Below are positions 53,335-61,332 of a DNA stretch of 64,000 bases, one piece after another. Every line of letters begins with the position of its first letter. Within the stretch, counting starts at the first letter, position 1. The notes beneath the pieces were generated by a model. That model was not told the DNA's origin and did no database searches. It saw only the letters and a program-made list of their open reading frames with translations. The position numbers and the translations under genes were made by a program. This DNA is from Psychrobacillus sp. FSL K6-2836 (GTDB lineage Bacteria > Bacillota > Bacilli > Bacillales_A > Planococcaceae), in the NCBI RefSeq assembly GCF_038003085.1, contig NZ_JBBOOM010000003.1, positions 35,545 through 99,544 on the forward strand, in the 5' to 3' direction.

Positions 53335-54184
53335 CTACAACCTCTCCATTCTCAGTCGGTGTGTGTTCTCCATTAATAGCAATATCCAGCCGTTCAACAA
53401 ACTCCCTAGCAACCTTTGTATAACTTTCAATAACGTTTTTATCATGCATGTCATTTTCTGTGATTCCTGTCATGTCAAAACGTTTTAATCTCTCCATTTG
53501 TTTAACCACATTTTTAAAAATATTGTGATCTCCAAAAATTTCTTTCGCTGTATCTAATGTTTGAATATCAACCGCAGCCCCGTTCTTCCATAATACAGGG
53601 AGTATACCTAAAATATCTAAATCTGCATCATAATCATCGATTAGTGTCTGTAAGTAAGTAGTAAACCCTTCCGCACCTTGTAAACTTCTTTCTTGTGTTT
53701 GTAATACCACGACTACAAAGTCTGATGCATATAAGGCTGAATCGGTAATGATCGAGATGGTAGGAGGAACATCAATAAAAATGAAATCATAGTCTTCTTT
53801 TAATGGCTCCAATAATGTTGAAAAGAACTGCACACGGTCAATTTCTTGAGGAAATTTCTTTTCCAATAGTTTAGGATATTGTGCAAAATCGCTAAAACTA
53901 GGAAGCAAATATAAATTTTCTTTTATCTCGGTAACAATCGAGCTTAAATCTTCCTCTTGAATAGCCGACATTAATGTTTTTTCATACGTTACAATATCAT
54001 CTTCAATTGTTGCTTTTGTTCTTAAAAATAGACTCGTAGCATTGGCTTGAGGGTCTTGATCACTTAATAATACTTTATATCCTAGGTTTGCCAGACAGTA
54101 AGCGATCATCGTACTATTAGTCGTTTTACCAGTGCCACCTTTAAAGTTTCCAAATGTAACGACTTGGCATGATGCGTTTTTCAT
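53327..54184 (-). CDS. parA: ParA-type partition ATPase
   Basis: The protein has 285 residues from MKNASCQVVTFGNFKGG at 54184, chosen because AAAGGAGG precedes it; the frame is open 108 bp further up. It has deviant Walker A KGGTGKTT at residues 15-22, DQDPQANAT, Walker B FIFIDVPPTI and a C-terminal helix. It lacks an N-terminal DNA-binding domain (type Ib). It segregates the plasmid together with the next gene product by ATP-driven movement on the nucleoid. Confidence 0.93.
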   Translation of the reverse strand: MKNASCQVVTFGNFKGGTGKTTNSTMIAYCLANLGYKVLLSDQDPQANATSLFLRTKATIEDDIVTYEKTLMSAIQEEDLSSIVTEIKENLYLLPSFSDFAQYPKLLEKKFPQEIDRVQFFSTLLEPLKEDYDFIFIDVPPTISIITDSALYASDFVVVVLQTQERSLQGAEGFTTYLQTLIDDYDADLDILGILPVLWKNGAAVDIQTLDTAKEIFGDHNIFKNVVKQMERLKRFDMTGITENDMHDKNVIESYTKVAREFVERLDIAINGEHTPTENGEVVDV

Positions 54185-54214
54185 GAAGAGTCCTCCTTTA
54201 ATTAGTAAATTATG

Positions 54215-54400
54215 TTTTATATTAATGTATACTTGTAGACACATAGAAAAAACTGATAATTTAAAAGTAACACTAGTAATATATAATTGCAATATAATCT
54301 ATGATATTTATTGATATTATTAGCTTTTAAATTATTTTTTCATTTGTATACATGTATATTAATATACATGTATACTTGTATATTCGTATACATGTATATG
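54215..54400. repeat. Centromere-like repeats upstream of parA
   Basis: Words of the same kind as at 52540 (GTATACTTGTAGAC at 54225, GTATACATGTATAT and inversions at 54345-54398) lie in the promoter region of parA. They suggest autoregulation by the partition complex. Confidence 0.6.
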
Positions 54401-54438
54401 AAAAACCCCTAATTCTATTTTGAATTAGGGGTTTTGGT
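54400..54438 (-). terminator. Terminator between par and uvrX operons
   Basis: AAAACCCCTAATTC pairs with GAATTAGGGGTTTT and is followed by T residues on the minus strand. It ends the uvrX operon. Confidence 0.85.
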
Positions 54439-54455
54439 AATATTTATTTCGTTTA

Positions 54456-54614
54456 TTATAAAGTACTCTTAGATGCCTTTATCAGCTCACCAATTTGTTG
54501 GGGAGACAGACTTAACACCTTATGAATGGATTCGATCACATTTTCGCGAGGTCTATTTACTGATAACTCATCTACTAACTGATTAAACTTATCACTTATT
54601 ATTTGCTTATCCAT
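54456..54614 (-). CDS. 52-residue protein of the uvrX operon
   Basis: The small gene begins MDKQIISDKFNQLVDELSVN with a GGAGG site 5 bases before the ATG; that site overlaps the uvrX stop region. It is predicted to be all helical (SIHKVLSLSPQQIGELIKAS). It is probably co-translated with uvrX. Function is unknown. Confidence 0.6.
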   Translation of the reverse strand: MDKQIISDKFNQLVDELSVNRPRENVIESIHKVLSLSPQQIGELIKASKSTL

Positions 54615-54623
54615 GGATGCCTC

Positions 54624-55883
54624 CTACTTTTTATGCCCACCAAGTAATTTAGACCTCTTCACTGCAGTTCCAGCATCCGTATAAGAAATAGCTCGAAGTA
54701 GTGCGGCGGAGCCATATCTATTACGTATACTATCCATCGCAGTTGCAAGCTTCCGATTCTTCCACTTTTCTTTTTCAAATAAGCTTAACTGCATAGAGTG
54801 CTCATCTTCTAATTTAGTGATGGTCACTGAAAGTTGTCTAACTGGTTTTTGGGTATAATTTTCTTTGAACAACTGCTTACATACTTCATAAATTTTCATC
54901 GTGTCATTCGTCGCTTCATGTATGGTTCTAGATCGACTAAAACCTCCACCGAAAGCATTCTTACTATAACCTAACCCGAGAGAGATTGTACGTGCAGCCT
55001 GATACTTATCCCGTGCACGTTTTCCGACATCCTCACACATTTCCAGAATGACCGCTAAAACCTCTTCTTTCTTGTAATAATCCCGCATAAGTATCTGACT
55101 TTTACCGTAGCTTATTTGTTTATCTATTATGGGTGCACCAAGTTCCGATAAATCAATACCGTTAGCATGATAAAGGAGTTGATTCCCCATAACGCCAAAG
55201 ACCGATTCAAGGGTTTTTAAATCAGAGTTAGCCAGATCTCCCACTTTAAAAATGCCCATTTTGTTAAGGTTTCTTTCCATATTGGGACCGATCCCCCACA
55301 TTTCGGATAAAGGGGAAACTGGCCATAGCTTCGTTGGAACATCATTAAAAGTCCATTTTGCAAAACCTGTCTTCTTTCCTTCCAAATCAAGGGCTAGTTT
55401 TGCCATTAACATATTTGGTCCCATACCAGCTGTACTGTTTAATTGAAGTGTGTCTAGTATTTCACGTTGAATTTTAATAATTGTTTCCTCAGGTGGACCC
55501 CACAATTTCTCGGTTCCAGTAAGATCGATAAAACTTTCATCAATCGAATAGACATGTACTGCCTCTGCAGGCACATATTTGTGGAGGATTTCCGTTACAG
55601 CCATCGACATATTTAAAAAATATCCCATCATGGGTTCAAATAATTTAATCTCCGGGCTGTTGGGTATTTCAAATAAACGCGTTCCAGTTTTTACTCCAAA
55701 TCGTTTCTTCATGGCTGGACTTGCGGCTAAGACTACACTTCCTTTTTGATCTAAGCTTCCCACAACTGCAATAGGAACCGTTTTAACGTCTAGATCATGT
55801 AGAACTGCCATACAGCTAGCATAGAAACTCATCATATCAATGCAGGCGATGGAGCGATTCGGAACCTTGCTATAGTCAATCAT
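54624..55883 (-). CDS. uvrX: Y-family DNA polymerase, UvrX type
   Basis: This 419-residue translesion polymerase has catalytic acidic residues in ACIDMMSFYASCMA and YSIDESFIDLTG, thumb helix-hairpin-helix motifs (WGIGPNMERNLNKMGIFKVG) and a little-finger domain (KPVRQLSVTITKLEDEHSM). UvrX/UmuC-like polymerases of phages and plasmids copy past DNA damage. A small WYL-like gene precedes it by 45 bp and a small helical gene follows, so the three form an operon. An SOS box was not identified. Confidence 0.93.
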   Translation of the reverse strand: MIDYSKVPNRSIACIDMMSFYASCMAVLHDLDVKTVPIAVVGSLDQKGSVVLAASPAMKKRFGVKTGTRLFEIPNSPEIKLFEPMMGYFLNMSMAVTEILHKYVPAEAVHVYSIDESFIDLTGTEKLWGPPEETIIKIQREILDTLQLNSTAGMGPNMLMAKLALDLEGKKTGFAKWTFNDVPTKLWPVSPLSEMWGIGPNMERNLNKMGIFKVGDLANSDLKTLESVFGVMGNQLLYHANGIDLSELGAPIIDKQISYGKSQILMRDYYKKEEVLAVILEMCEDVGKRARDKYQAARTISLGLGYSKNAFGGGFSRSRTIHEATNDTMKIYEVCKQLFKENYTQKPVRQLSVTITKLEDEHSMQLSLFEKEKWKNRKLATAMDSIRNRYGSAALLRAISYTDAGTAVKRSKLLGGHKK

Positions 55884-55928
55884 CGGTATAGCCCAGATTA
55901 TCGTTTTCGTCCTGTTGTTGTTCCCTCA

Positions 55929-56150
55929 TTAAACAGCGCCTCTTTCTTTAGGAAACACGGGAGCAACTGCGAGTACATTATCGATTAGAAACGTTCTTTT
56001 CGCATGTTGGTTAAAACAATAGGCGTGGAATAGATCACCTTGAACCTTAATGATTTTCACTTTTCGCTTACTAATTTCACCGGCTTTGGAAAGATACATC
56101 AACTCAACCAACCATCCATGCTTCAAATACTTTAACAATTCACTACGCAC
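55929..56150 (-). CDS. Small WYL-like protein upstream of uvrX
   Basis: This 73-residue protein (LVELMYLSKAGEISKRKVKI, FHAYCFNQHAKRTFLIDNVL) looks like the beta-barrel core of a WYL domain without a DNA-binding part. WYL domains sense ligands or single-stranded nucleic acid in DNA-damage and defence regulators. Genes of this kind often accompany UvrX in Bacillus. It may be a small regulator or accessory protein. Confidence 0.65.
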   Translation of the reverse strand: MRSELLKYLKHGWLVELMYLSKAGEISKRKVKIIKVQGDLFHAYCFNQHAKRTFLIDNVLAVAPVFPKERGAV

Positions 56151-56682
56151 ATTTGTTCGCTCCTTTTCTCTTCATTATATGCGAACGTATGTTTTATATC
56201 CATAGAAATTATTGTTAATTAAAGAGATAAAATTGTCTCTCAATAAGCAAAGCACTGGTCATATAATGCCTTAACAAAACAAAAGAAGTAGTCAATAGCA
56301 TGCCAAGATCAGTAAGTCCCTAAAAAGAAAGAACGCTAAAATCAGCGTTCTTGTATTAGGGCATTTTTTCGATTTCTCTCGCCATACGGAAACGCCAAGG
56401 GCGTGCGTTCCCTTCAACATTGTGCGTTCAACTAAAGCAATCAGCCCGGCAGATTCTGCCTACCACTCTGCTATCTAAGTTTCACCTAAAAATGCAAGGA
56501 CCGTTAAATTTTTTTTGCTTAACGGTTACTCCTACAAAATAAATTTAAGCTATTGCTGTGCAATTCCTTGTCATTTTTATTGCTGCACATGTTTACATGG
56601 CATGCCAAGAAATCGGAAAAAATTCAGCCTTCCGACTTCGATTGCGGCTCACAAAATCCAAAAAACATAGGAGGAAGTAAAA
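56151..56682. other. Non-coding region before the radC-like gene
   Basis: A nested hairpin at 56317-56369 (AAGAACGCT with AGCGTTCTT, outer CCCTAA/TTAGGG) ends in a T-run and is probably a terminator. Another hairpin at about 56489-56528 (ACCGTTAA with TTAACGGT) has a T-rich loop and may be a single-strand or transfer origin-like structure; this is speculative. The leader 56560-56680 is unusually long and GC-richer. No gene was found. Confidence 0.45.
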
Positions 56683-57135
56683 ATGACAAAATTCAATCCA
56701 ATCTTTGAAATCGTTCGTATCAAACAAGAGGTTCGCGAAAATCATGAGGCAACAGAAGTTTATAAGGTCCGGAGTCCAAGGGATTGTGGCATGTTAGCAG
56801 TAGATTTAATAGGTAGCGAAGATAGAGAAGTATTGCTTGTATTATGTTTAAACACAAAAAATGATGTTGTAGCCATCCATCGTTGTCATGTAGGTTCTCT
56901 AAATTCAAGCATAGTACATCCCCGGGAAGTATTTAAGTCAGCAATTCTCAACAATGCTGCAAGTATCATCATTTCACATAATCATCCTTCATTTAATTGT
57001 TCGCCAAGTAGTGAGGATATTGAAGTCACCAAACGCATACACGAAGCCGGTATACTGCTAGGAATCGAACTTCTTGACCATATTATCGTGACACCAAGTA
57101 CGTTCTTAAGTCTAAAAGAAAAAGGATATATGTAA
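56683..57135 (+). CDS. radC: RadC-like JAB-domain protein
   Basis: This 150-residue protein has only the JAB/MPN metallo-domain: LVLCLNTKNDVVAIHRCHVG, then SHNHPSFNCSPSSED with the metal-binding pattern HxH-x7-S-x2-D intact. Full-length chromosomal RadC has an additional helix-hairpin-helix part; the short form is typical of plasmids and genomic islands, and its role is unknown despite the name. An AGGAGG site lies 8 bases upstream. Two terminator hairpins follow. Confidence 0.9.
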   Translation: MTKFNPIFEIVRIKQEVRENHEATEVYKVRSPRDCGMLAVDLIGSEDREVLLVLCLNTKNDVVAIHRCHVGSLNSSIVHPREVFKSAILNNAASIIISHNHPSFNCSPSSEDIEVTKRIHEAGILLGIELLDHIIVTPSTFLSLKEKGYM

Positions 57136-57138
57136 AAC

Positions 57139-57220
57139 AAGAGGGGAAATCCCCTCTTGTTTATCTTTTGATAAAAACACGGCGGATTAACTTTGAAAGT
57201 TTAATCCGTCGTGTTTTTCT
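57139..57220. terminator. Two terminator hairpins in tandem
   Basis: CAAGAGGGG pairs with CCCCTCTTG (57139-57165), and AAACACGGCGGATTAA pairs with its near-complement (57176-57217). Both have T-runs. Confidence 0.75.
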
Positions 57221-57326
57221 AAATAATAGATCCAAATACTTTTTTAGTTGATTTAAAAAATCTGCTATTTCAATACTATATATATCTAATGTGCATATAT
57301 TATTAAAAAATCAAAGGGTGAAAACC

Positions 57327-57737
57327 ATGAATGAAAAGACTAGAAAAGATAGTTGGACGGTTGAAGAAGACAATCTTCTTAAAAAGATTATTTTAACCAA
57401 GATTGAGCAAGGATTAACGCAAATTTCTGGTTTTGAAGAAGCAAGCACCTTGTTAGGACGAACCAAACAAGCTTGTGCATTCAGATGGAATAAAAACCTT
57501 CGCCCATTCCTAATAAAGAAAGAAGAAACCCCTAAAAAGACAACAGTTAACGAAAGTTTTGTTTTACCATCTATTAAAAACCATCTGGAGCTAGCAATGG
57601 AAAGCTATGGCGAGCTTGAACAATCGTATGCTCATATCTCTCAAGAATATAACTTGTTGAAAAGAGATTATGAGCAATTAGTGAATTGGGTAAAGCAAGG
57701 AATTACGCAAATAGATAAAGAAAGCACACTATCTTAG
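57327..57737 (+). CDS. RsfA-like Myb/SANT-domain regulator
   Basis: This 136-residue protein starts MNEKTRKDSWTVEEDN after AAAGGGTG; an upstream in-frame ATG would add 12 residues. It has a Myb/SANT-like DNA-binding domain (DSWTVEEDNLLKKIILTKIE, ACAFRWNKNLRPF), then a helical coiled coil (ELEQSYAHISQEYNLLKRDY). RsfA of B. subtilis is a prespore regulator that tunes sigma-F genes. Its presence on a replicon carrying spoVA operons is suggestive; regulation of them is inference. Confidence 0.8.
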   Translation: MNEKTRKDSWTVEEDNLLKKIILTKIEQGLTQISGFEEASTLLGRTKQACAFRWNKNLRPFLIKKEETPKKTTVNESFVLPSIKNHLELAMESYGELEQSYAHISQEYNLLKRDYEQLVNWVKQGITQIDKESTLS

Positions 57738-57757
57738 AATAGTGTGCTTTCTTTATC
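57715..57757 (+). terminator. Terminator at the end of the RsfA-like gene
   Basis: AAAGAAAGCACACTAT pairs with ATAGTGTGCTTTCTTT, overlapping the last codons of the gene. Confidence 0.8.
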
Positions 57758-57804
57758 TATTTTAACGGTTTTGATATATCAAAGTGACCGATTATTTCGG
57801 AAAG

Positions 57805-57845
57805 CGAATATTTAACTAAAGCACGACGTTAGTTGAAAATCACCT
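57805..57845. repeat. Palindromic core of the interspersed repeat
   Basis: TTAACTAAAGCACGACGTTA with TAGTTGA forms a short palindrome of the same type as 23934-24015. Confidence 0.5.
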
Positions 57846-57903
57846 TCTCATTTATTACACATTATGGTCGTATTACGTCTCAATAATCTTCTAATATGGT
57901 TGT

Positions 57904-58767
57904 TTACATAAAGTGACTAGGCCCACTCTTCAACTCCATACCAATGTTGAAATCTAAATCGTTAATAGAACGAACAAAGGCTAGTTCATCACACCCATAT
58001 AATCCAGATGTATTAATATTGTTGTATTCCACTACTTTTAGGCCATTCTTTGTTTCCGCTACGTCAATTACAAATGCCTTGGCTAGTGGAAATCTATCAA
58101 TCATTTTTTTTGTATATTGCAAAATGTCCTTAGAGGGTTTTCGAGTAGTATCTATGTTATTTCCTACCTTATAGCTTGAACCAGTAACAATTTCTTGATT
58201 CACTACGAAGAAACGATATTCTGCTTCTATTTCTTGTATGGGTGAAATCATTAAAGATTGTCCGATATAAGGGCTATTTTCGTTCTTGCTTTCACGTTCT
58301 TTCCAAGATAAAAAATCCTCTTTTGTTACTGTCATACCCGGAATTAGCTTTGTATTTCCGGTAGGTCGAATAAAGAATTCGTCCGCCATCGGTTCAAGTT
58401 CTGACAGTTCGCCGATTACAAAATGCTGATTTAACAATTCGCTACCTAATACATCACGAAACACATCAAATTCAAATTGTTCATTCATGAATGAACCCGG
58501 TTCTAACTCCATATCTTCTGCTATCTCGGCAAAAGTCTTAGAGCCATAGACCATGACTGGCTCATTTAAAACATATTCTTGTATTACCTTCCCTGAGTTA
58601 TCCAGCGGCATCTTATTTTCCTTATCAATAACAGAAAGCGTTTCATCTTTATTTACTCGAACCAGTAAATAATCAATAGAGCATTTCTCTAACGCATTTG
58701 CGATTCGGATACTATTTGCTGAGCTGTTTAAGAACTCCTGTACCAACCATTTCATGTTTAAATTCAC
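57904..58767 (-). CDS. ATP-grasp domain protein (DUF4343-like)
   Basis: This 287-residue protein has an N-terminal alpha/beta part and a C-terminal ATP-grasp domain (FFIRPTGNTKLIPGMTVTKE, YRFFVVNQEIVTGSSYKVG, AFVIDVAETKNGLKVVEYNN), with the metal- and ATP-binding Glu/Asn in VEYNNINTSGLYGCD. Such enzymes make amide or thioester bonds using ATP; the substrate is unknown. Homologues often occur on phages and plasmids. No partner gene is visible. Confidence 0.8.
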   Translation of the reverse strand: MNLNMKWLVQEFLNSSANSIRIANALEKCSIDYLLVRVNKDETLSVIDKENKMPLDNSGKVIQEYVLNEPVMVYGSKTFAEIAEDMELEPGSFMNEQFEFDVFRDVLGSELLNQHFVIGELSELEPMADEFFIRPTGNTKLIPGMTVTKEDFLSWKERESKNENSPYIGQSLMISPIQEIEAEYRFFVVNQEIVTGSSYKVGNNIDTTRKPSKDILQYTKKMIDRFPLAKAFVIDVAETKNGLKVVEYNNINTSGLYGCDELAFVRSINDLDFNIGMELKSGPSHFM

Positions 58768-59106
58768 CTGTTTTCTCTTTATGGATTTTCTATCTAAGTT
58801 TGGTCTAACTGCACTAACAAGAATGGAAGTGCACTGGCTAAAGCGATAGCAATCTCTTTTTTATTACTAACTATTTTATCTGATATAAATAAAATTATTA
58901 AAATCAAGAAATTGAAAGCTGATTAAATTTCAGGTTTTTTAGTACGCTATTGCGACATAAAAACTCCCATTTTCTTGTTCAACTAAACTGCAGCGTTACT
59001 TTAAGTGAAACCTTTCACAATTTATAACTATTTTACTATAAAAATCCAACAAAAAAAACACCTCTCAGTCCAGAGAGGTGTTTTTAACGTTCTTTTATAA
59101 ATATCA
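58768..59106. terminator. Spacer with terminator
   Basis: AAACACCTCTC pairs with GAGAGGTGTTT at 59052-59086 and is flanked by A- and T-runs, so it can act on both strands. A repeat half-site (AACTAAACTGCAGCG) lies at 58980. No gene is seen. Confidence 0.7.
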
Positions 59107-59316
59107 GTAACCTACTTTAATGTTAAGTTACCAACTTTAATATCAGGTTACCAACTATAATGTAACTGTCCAATAATTGTCCAGTTACATCATAGTTGGT
59201 AACCCCAAAAATCAATAGAAGCAACGAAATATGGATGTTTCAAAAAACTTTAATTTACATCATAGTTGGTAACCCATTCAATGCCGCTTTATGGTTTTTA
59301 CATTATAGTTGGTAAC
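59107..59316. repeat. Cluster of 20-bp iteron-like repeats
   Basis: Three direct copies in exact 20-bp steps start at 59107, 59127 and 59147 (best form GTTACCAACTATAATGTAAC). Three inverted copies start at 59184, 59255 and 59298 (GTTACATCATAGTTGGTAAC). A GTAACT/AGTTAC inverted pair sits between the two groups. The order of direct and inverted sites points to a protein-binding locus such as a replication or partition site or an operator. No known initiator gene lies next to it. Confidence 0.75.
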
Positions 59317-59499
59317 CCACTGTCTTTCTTAATGTTATGTTTTTAGTTTTACAATATACAATTATTTTTATATTGTTTGACTAGTTCGAGAAACGAATAT
59401 TCAACTAAGCACCTGTTAGTTTAAGTGCATTGTTTCACAAAAATACTTTAAATTTTGCTAATTGCCAAGAGCTATTTTCCTTATGGTTAATAATTCCGT
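59317..59499. repeat. Spacer with interspersed repeat half-copy
   Basis: TTCAACTAAGCACCTGTTAG at 59398-59417 is a shortened copy of the palindromic repeat. No gene is visible. Confidence 0.45.
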
Positions 59500-59694
59500 T
59501 TAATCATTAGGGAAATAAATTTGAATCCAATCTAGCCATTTTCCTTTAAGTGAAGAAATCAGTTCTCCGCCCCCAAAGGTAATAGAACCTTAGTGTGAAG
59601 CCTAGATAATCCAATCCAAAACTTTATTGAACCAAAACCTTTCGCCATAGCCATCCCTTTCTTTCTTGTTAATAAATTCGGTATGTTCTACCAT
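59500..59694 (-). pseudogene. Short decayed gene with internal stops
   Basis: From an ATG at 59694 the frame reads MVEHTEFINKKERDGYGERF, WFNKVLDWII, meets two stops, then continues GSITFGGGELISSLKGKWLD, WIQIYFPND to a third stop, as one would expect from a real gene of about 64 codons that gained nonsense mutations. The tryptophan-rich pattern is protein-like. I do not recognise the family. The 180 bases between it and the sigma gene hold nothing. Confidence 0.45.
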
Positions 59695-59878
59695 TTTTTT
59701 CTAAAGCTTAAATTAGGTTTAAGATCAAGAACTTTCATAAAAATTACTTCAAAACTGTAAAAAATCAGATTATCCAACCTATTACCAATTACATTTCCTT
59801 TTTTAAAAATCAATCAGATAGCTATTTTCGTATTCAATTAACCCCCCTCTTAATAAAAAAAGTAATTATCAAAGTAAC

Positions 59879-60529
59879 TTATTCTAAACCTATCTGAAGA
59901 ATATTCCCATCTGGATCAGATAAAAAGAATACTCTTATATTATTTTCTCTTCTACTCAGAACTTTAAAGTTCTCTGACTCCAATAATCTATAGTAATAGA
60001 ATATTTTATATGGATTTTCTTCCTTTATTGCTAATGAAAGCTTTTTAATCGATACAAAACTATCAGAGGGATTTTTAAATGAACCATTATCAGTTTCCCT
60101 TAAATTCATTCTAATTCTGTGAAGAGATGTCTTTATCGATTCATTACTTACCCTTAACATTTGAGATATTTCTTTTGAACTGAATTGAAAAACGTCCTTT
60201 AATGTAATTAACATTGCTTGTCGCAAAGGTAGTTTGTAAAAGAGGATTTCTAATAAACTATCCCACTCGGGGGAATGATAAGAACCTGCAAAAATCTCTG
60301 TTCCTTCTATTAGAATTTCAGACTTTTTCCGTTTACCATCAATGAAATGATTTCTTGCTGTTTTGTACAAAAACGATAAATTTAAGTCCCTCTCAGAATC
60401 TCTCAGAAAAGCTTTATAGCATTTAATAAAAGCTTCTTGTACCAAGTCTTCAGCGTCCCATTTATTGTTGGTTAGAGTAAGACAATACCTATATAATTTA
60501 TCCGTATGATCCTCAAGTTGTAGTTTCAT
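59879..60529 (-). CDS. ECF-type sigma factor with VOC-like tail
   Basis: In this 216-residue protein, region 2 is at residues 10-75 (LYRYCLTLTNNKWDAEDLVQ, LYKTARNHFIDGKRKK). Region 4 is at about 95-145 (AMLITLKDVFQFSSKEISQM and the helix-turn-helix VSNESIKTSLHRIRMNLR). The last 45 residues (FYYYRLLESENFKVLSRREN, IRVFFLSDPDGNILQIGLE) look like the second half of a VOC domain, ending in the DPDGN motif seen in the VOC protein encoded on the other strand. Sigma factors usually do not end this way. The half domain could sense the same ligand or dimerise with the VOC protein; that is inference. An AAGGAGG site precedes the start. Confidence 0.75.
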   Translation of the reverse strand: MKLQLEDHTDKLYRYCLTLTNNKWDAEDLVQEAFIKCYKAFLRDSERDLNLSFLYKTARNHFIDGKRKKSEILIEGTEIFAGSYHSPEWDSLLEILFYKLPLRQAMLITLKDVFQFSSKEISQMLRVSNESIKTSLHRIRMNLRETDNGSFKNPSDSFVSIKKLSLAIKEENPYKIFYYYRLLESENFKVLSRRENNIRVFFLSDPDGNILQIGLE

Positions 60530-60620
60530 AAAAACCTCCTTGAACTAAATAATAAATTTTTGTAACTTTTCATTTATTATAATCGTTAGTAATATGAAAA
60601 ATAAACAAGGAGGAAAAATT
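60530..60620. promoter_or_regulatory. Divergent promoter region, sigma/VOC
   Basis: Ninety bases separate the sigma gene and the opposite VOC gene. The region is AT-rich with GTAACTTTTC and TAATCGTTAG words and must hold both promoters. An ECF-type promoter recognised by the neighbouring sigma factor is likely but cannot be defined from one sequence. Confidence 0.4.
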
Positions 60621-61040
60621 ATGTTTAAAGTAGGCGGGATTTTCATTCCAGTAACAAATCTTGAACGTTCAAAGAAATGGTATGAAAAAAACTTAGGATT
60701 AATAAAAGTTGATGAATGGCAGGAAGAGGGACAAGATTATGGAGTTGGCTATATTTTTAAAGGTGACACTGTAGGGCTAACCTTAATTAAAGTCGAAAAA
60801 CCACAGGTAACGGAGTTTTCAACAATCGGGAAAAACAAAAATGTTTATTTTAATTTTTTGGTAGAAGATATTATGCCTGCTTATGAACAGCTCAATAAGA
60901 ATGGAGTCGAGACAACAGAAATCCATGATTACGGTCTTATGAAGGGTTTTGACTTTGTAGACCCAGATGGAAATTCCTTTAGTGTTGTTAGTGAGGAAAA
61001 GCATTCACCTTATCATCCTGAAAACTTACTTAACTTATAA
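60621..61040 (+). CDS. VOC-family protein opposite the sigma gene
   Basis: This 139-residue protein starts MFKVGGIFIPVTNLERSKKW. The ATG at 60621 follows AAGGAGG; an ATG 27 bp upstream lacks a site. The full VOC fold has WYEKNLGLIKVDEW, a middle GDTVGLTLIKVE and the end FDFVDPDGNSFSVVSE. It probably binds a small molecule as a resistance protein or enzyme. The fusion tail of the neighbouring sigma factor has the same DPDGN end, which links the two genes functionally. Confidence 0.85.
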   Translation: MFKVGGIFIPVTNLERSKKWYEKNLGLIKVDEWQEEGQDYGVGYIFKGDTVGLTLIKVEKPQVTEFSTIGKNKNVYFNFLVEDIMPAYEQLNKNGVETTEIHDYGLMKGFDFVDPDGNSFSVVSEEKHSPYHPENLLNL

Positions 61041-61050
61041 GATAAGAACT

Positions 61051-61090
61051 AAAAAGTGGACTTCATTTATTTTGGTCAGTCCACTTTTTA
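61051..61090 (+). terminator. Terminator after the VOC gene
   Basis: AAAAAGTGGACT pairs with AGTCCACTTTTT. A variant of the interspersed repeat (ACTAACCTGTACCGTTAATT) follows at 61138. Confidence 0.8.
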
Positions 61091-61332
61091 AAACCATATT
61101 TTACAAAAACGACTCCTCCATCTACAATCGTTCATAAACTAACCTGTACCGTTAATTCAAGAAGAAAAAGCTTTCCTTACAGGCAGCCACTTGTTTAAGT
61201 AAACCAGCTAATAGGATGTCAATATTTTTCTTTAAAATTTGTATTAATCTTATGATATACTATTTTGTGCATGACAAATAGCCCTCCAAAAACCTTCTGG
61301 AAGGTTTTCTCTTAATTACTTGTAACCAGTAA

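Noticed and set aside
59107..59316. CRISPR array
   Set aside because: The repeats abut without spacers of constant length and occur in both orientations, as in protein-binding sites.
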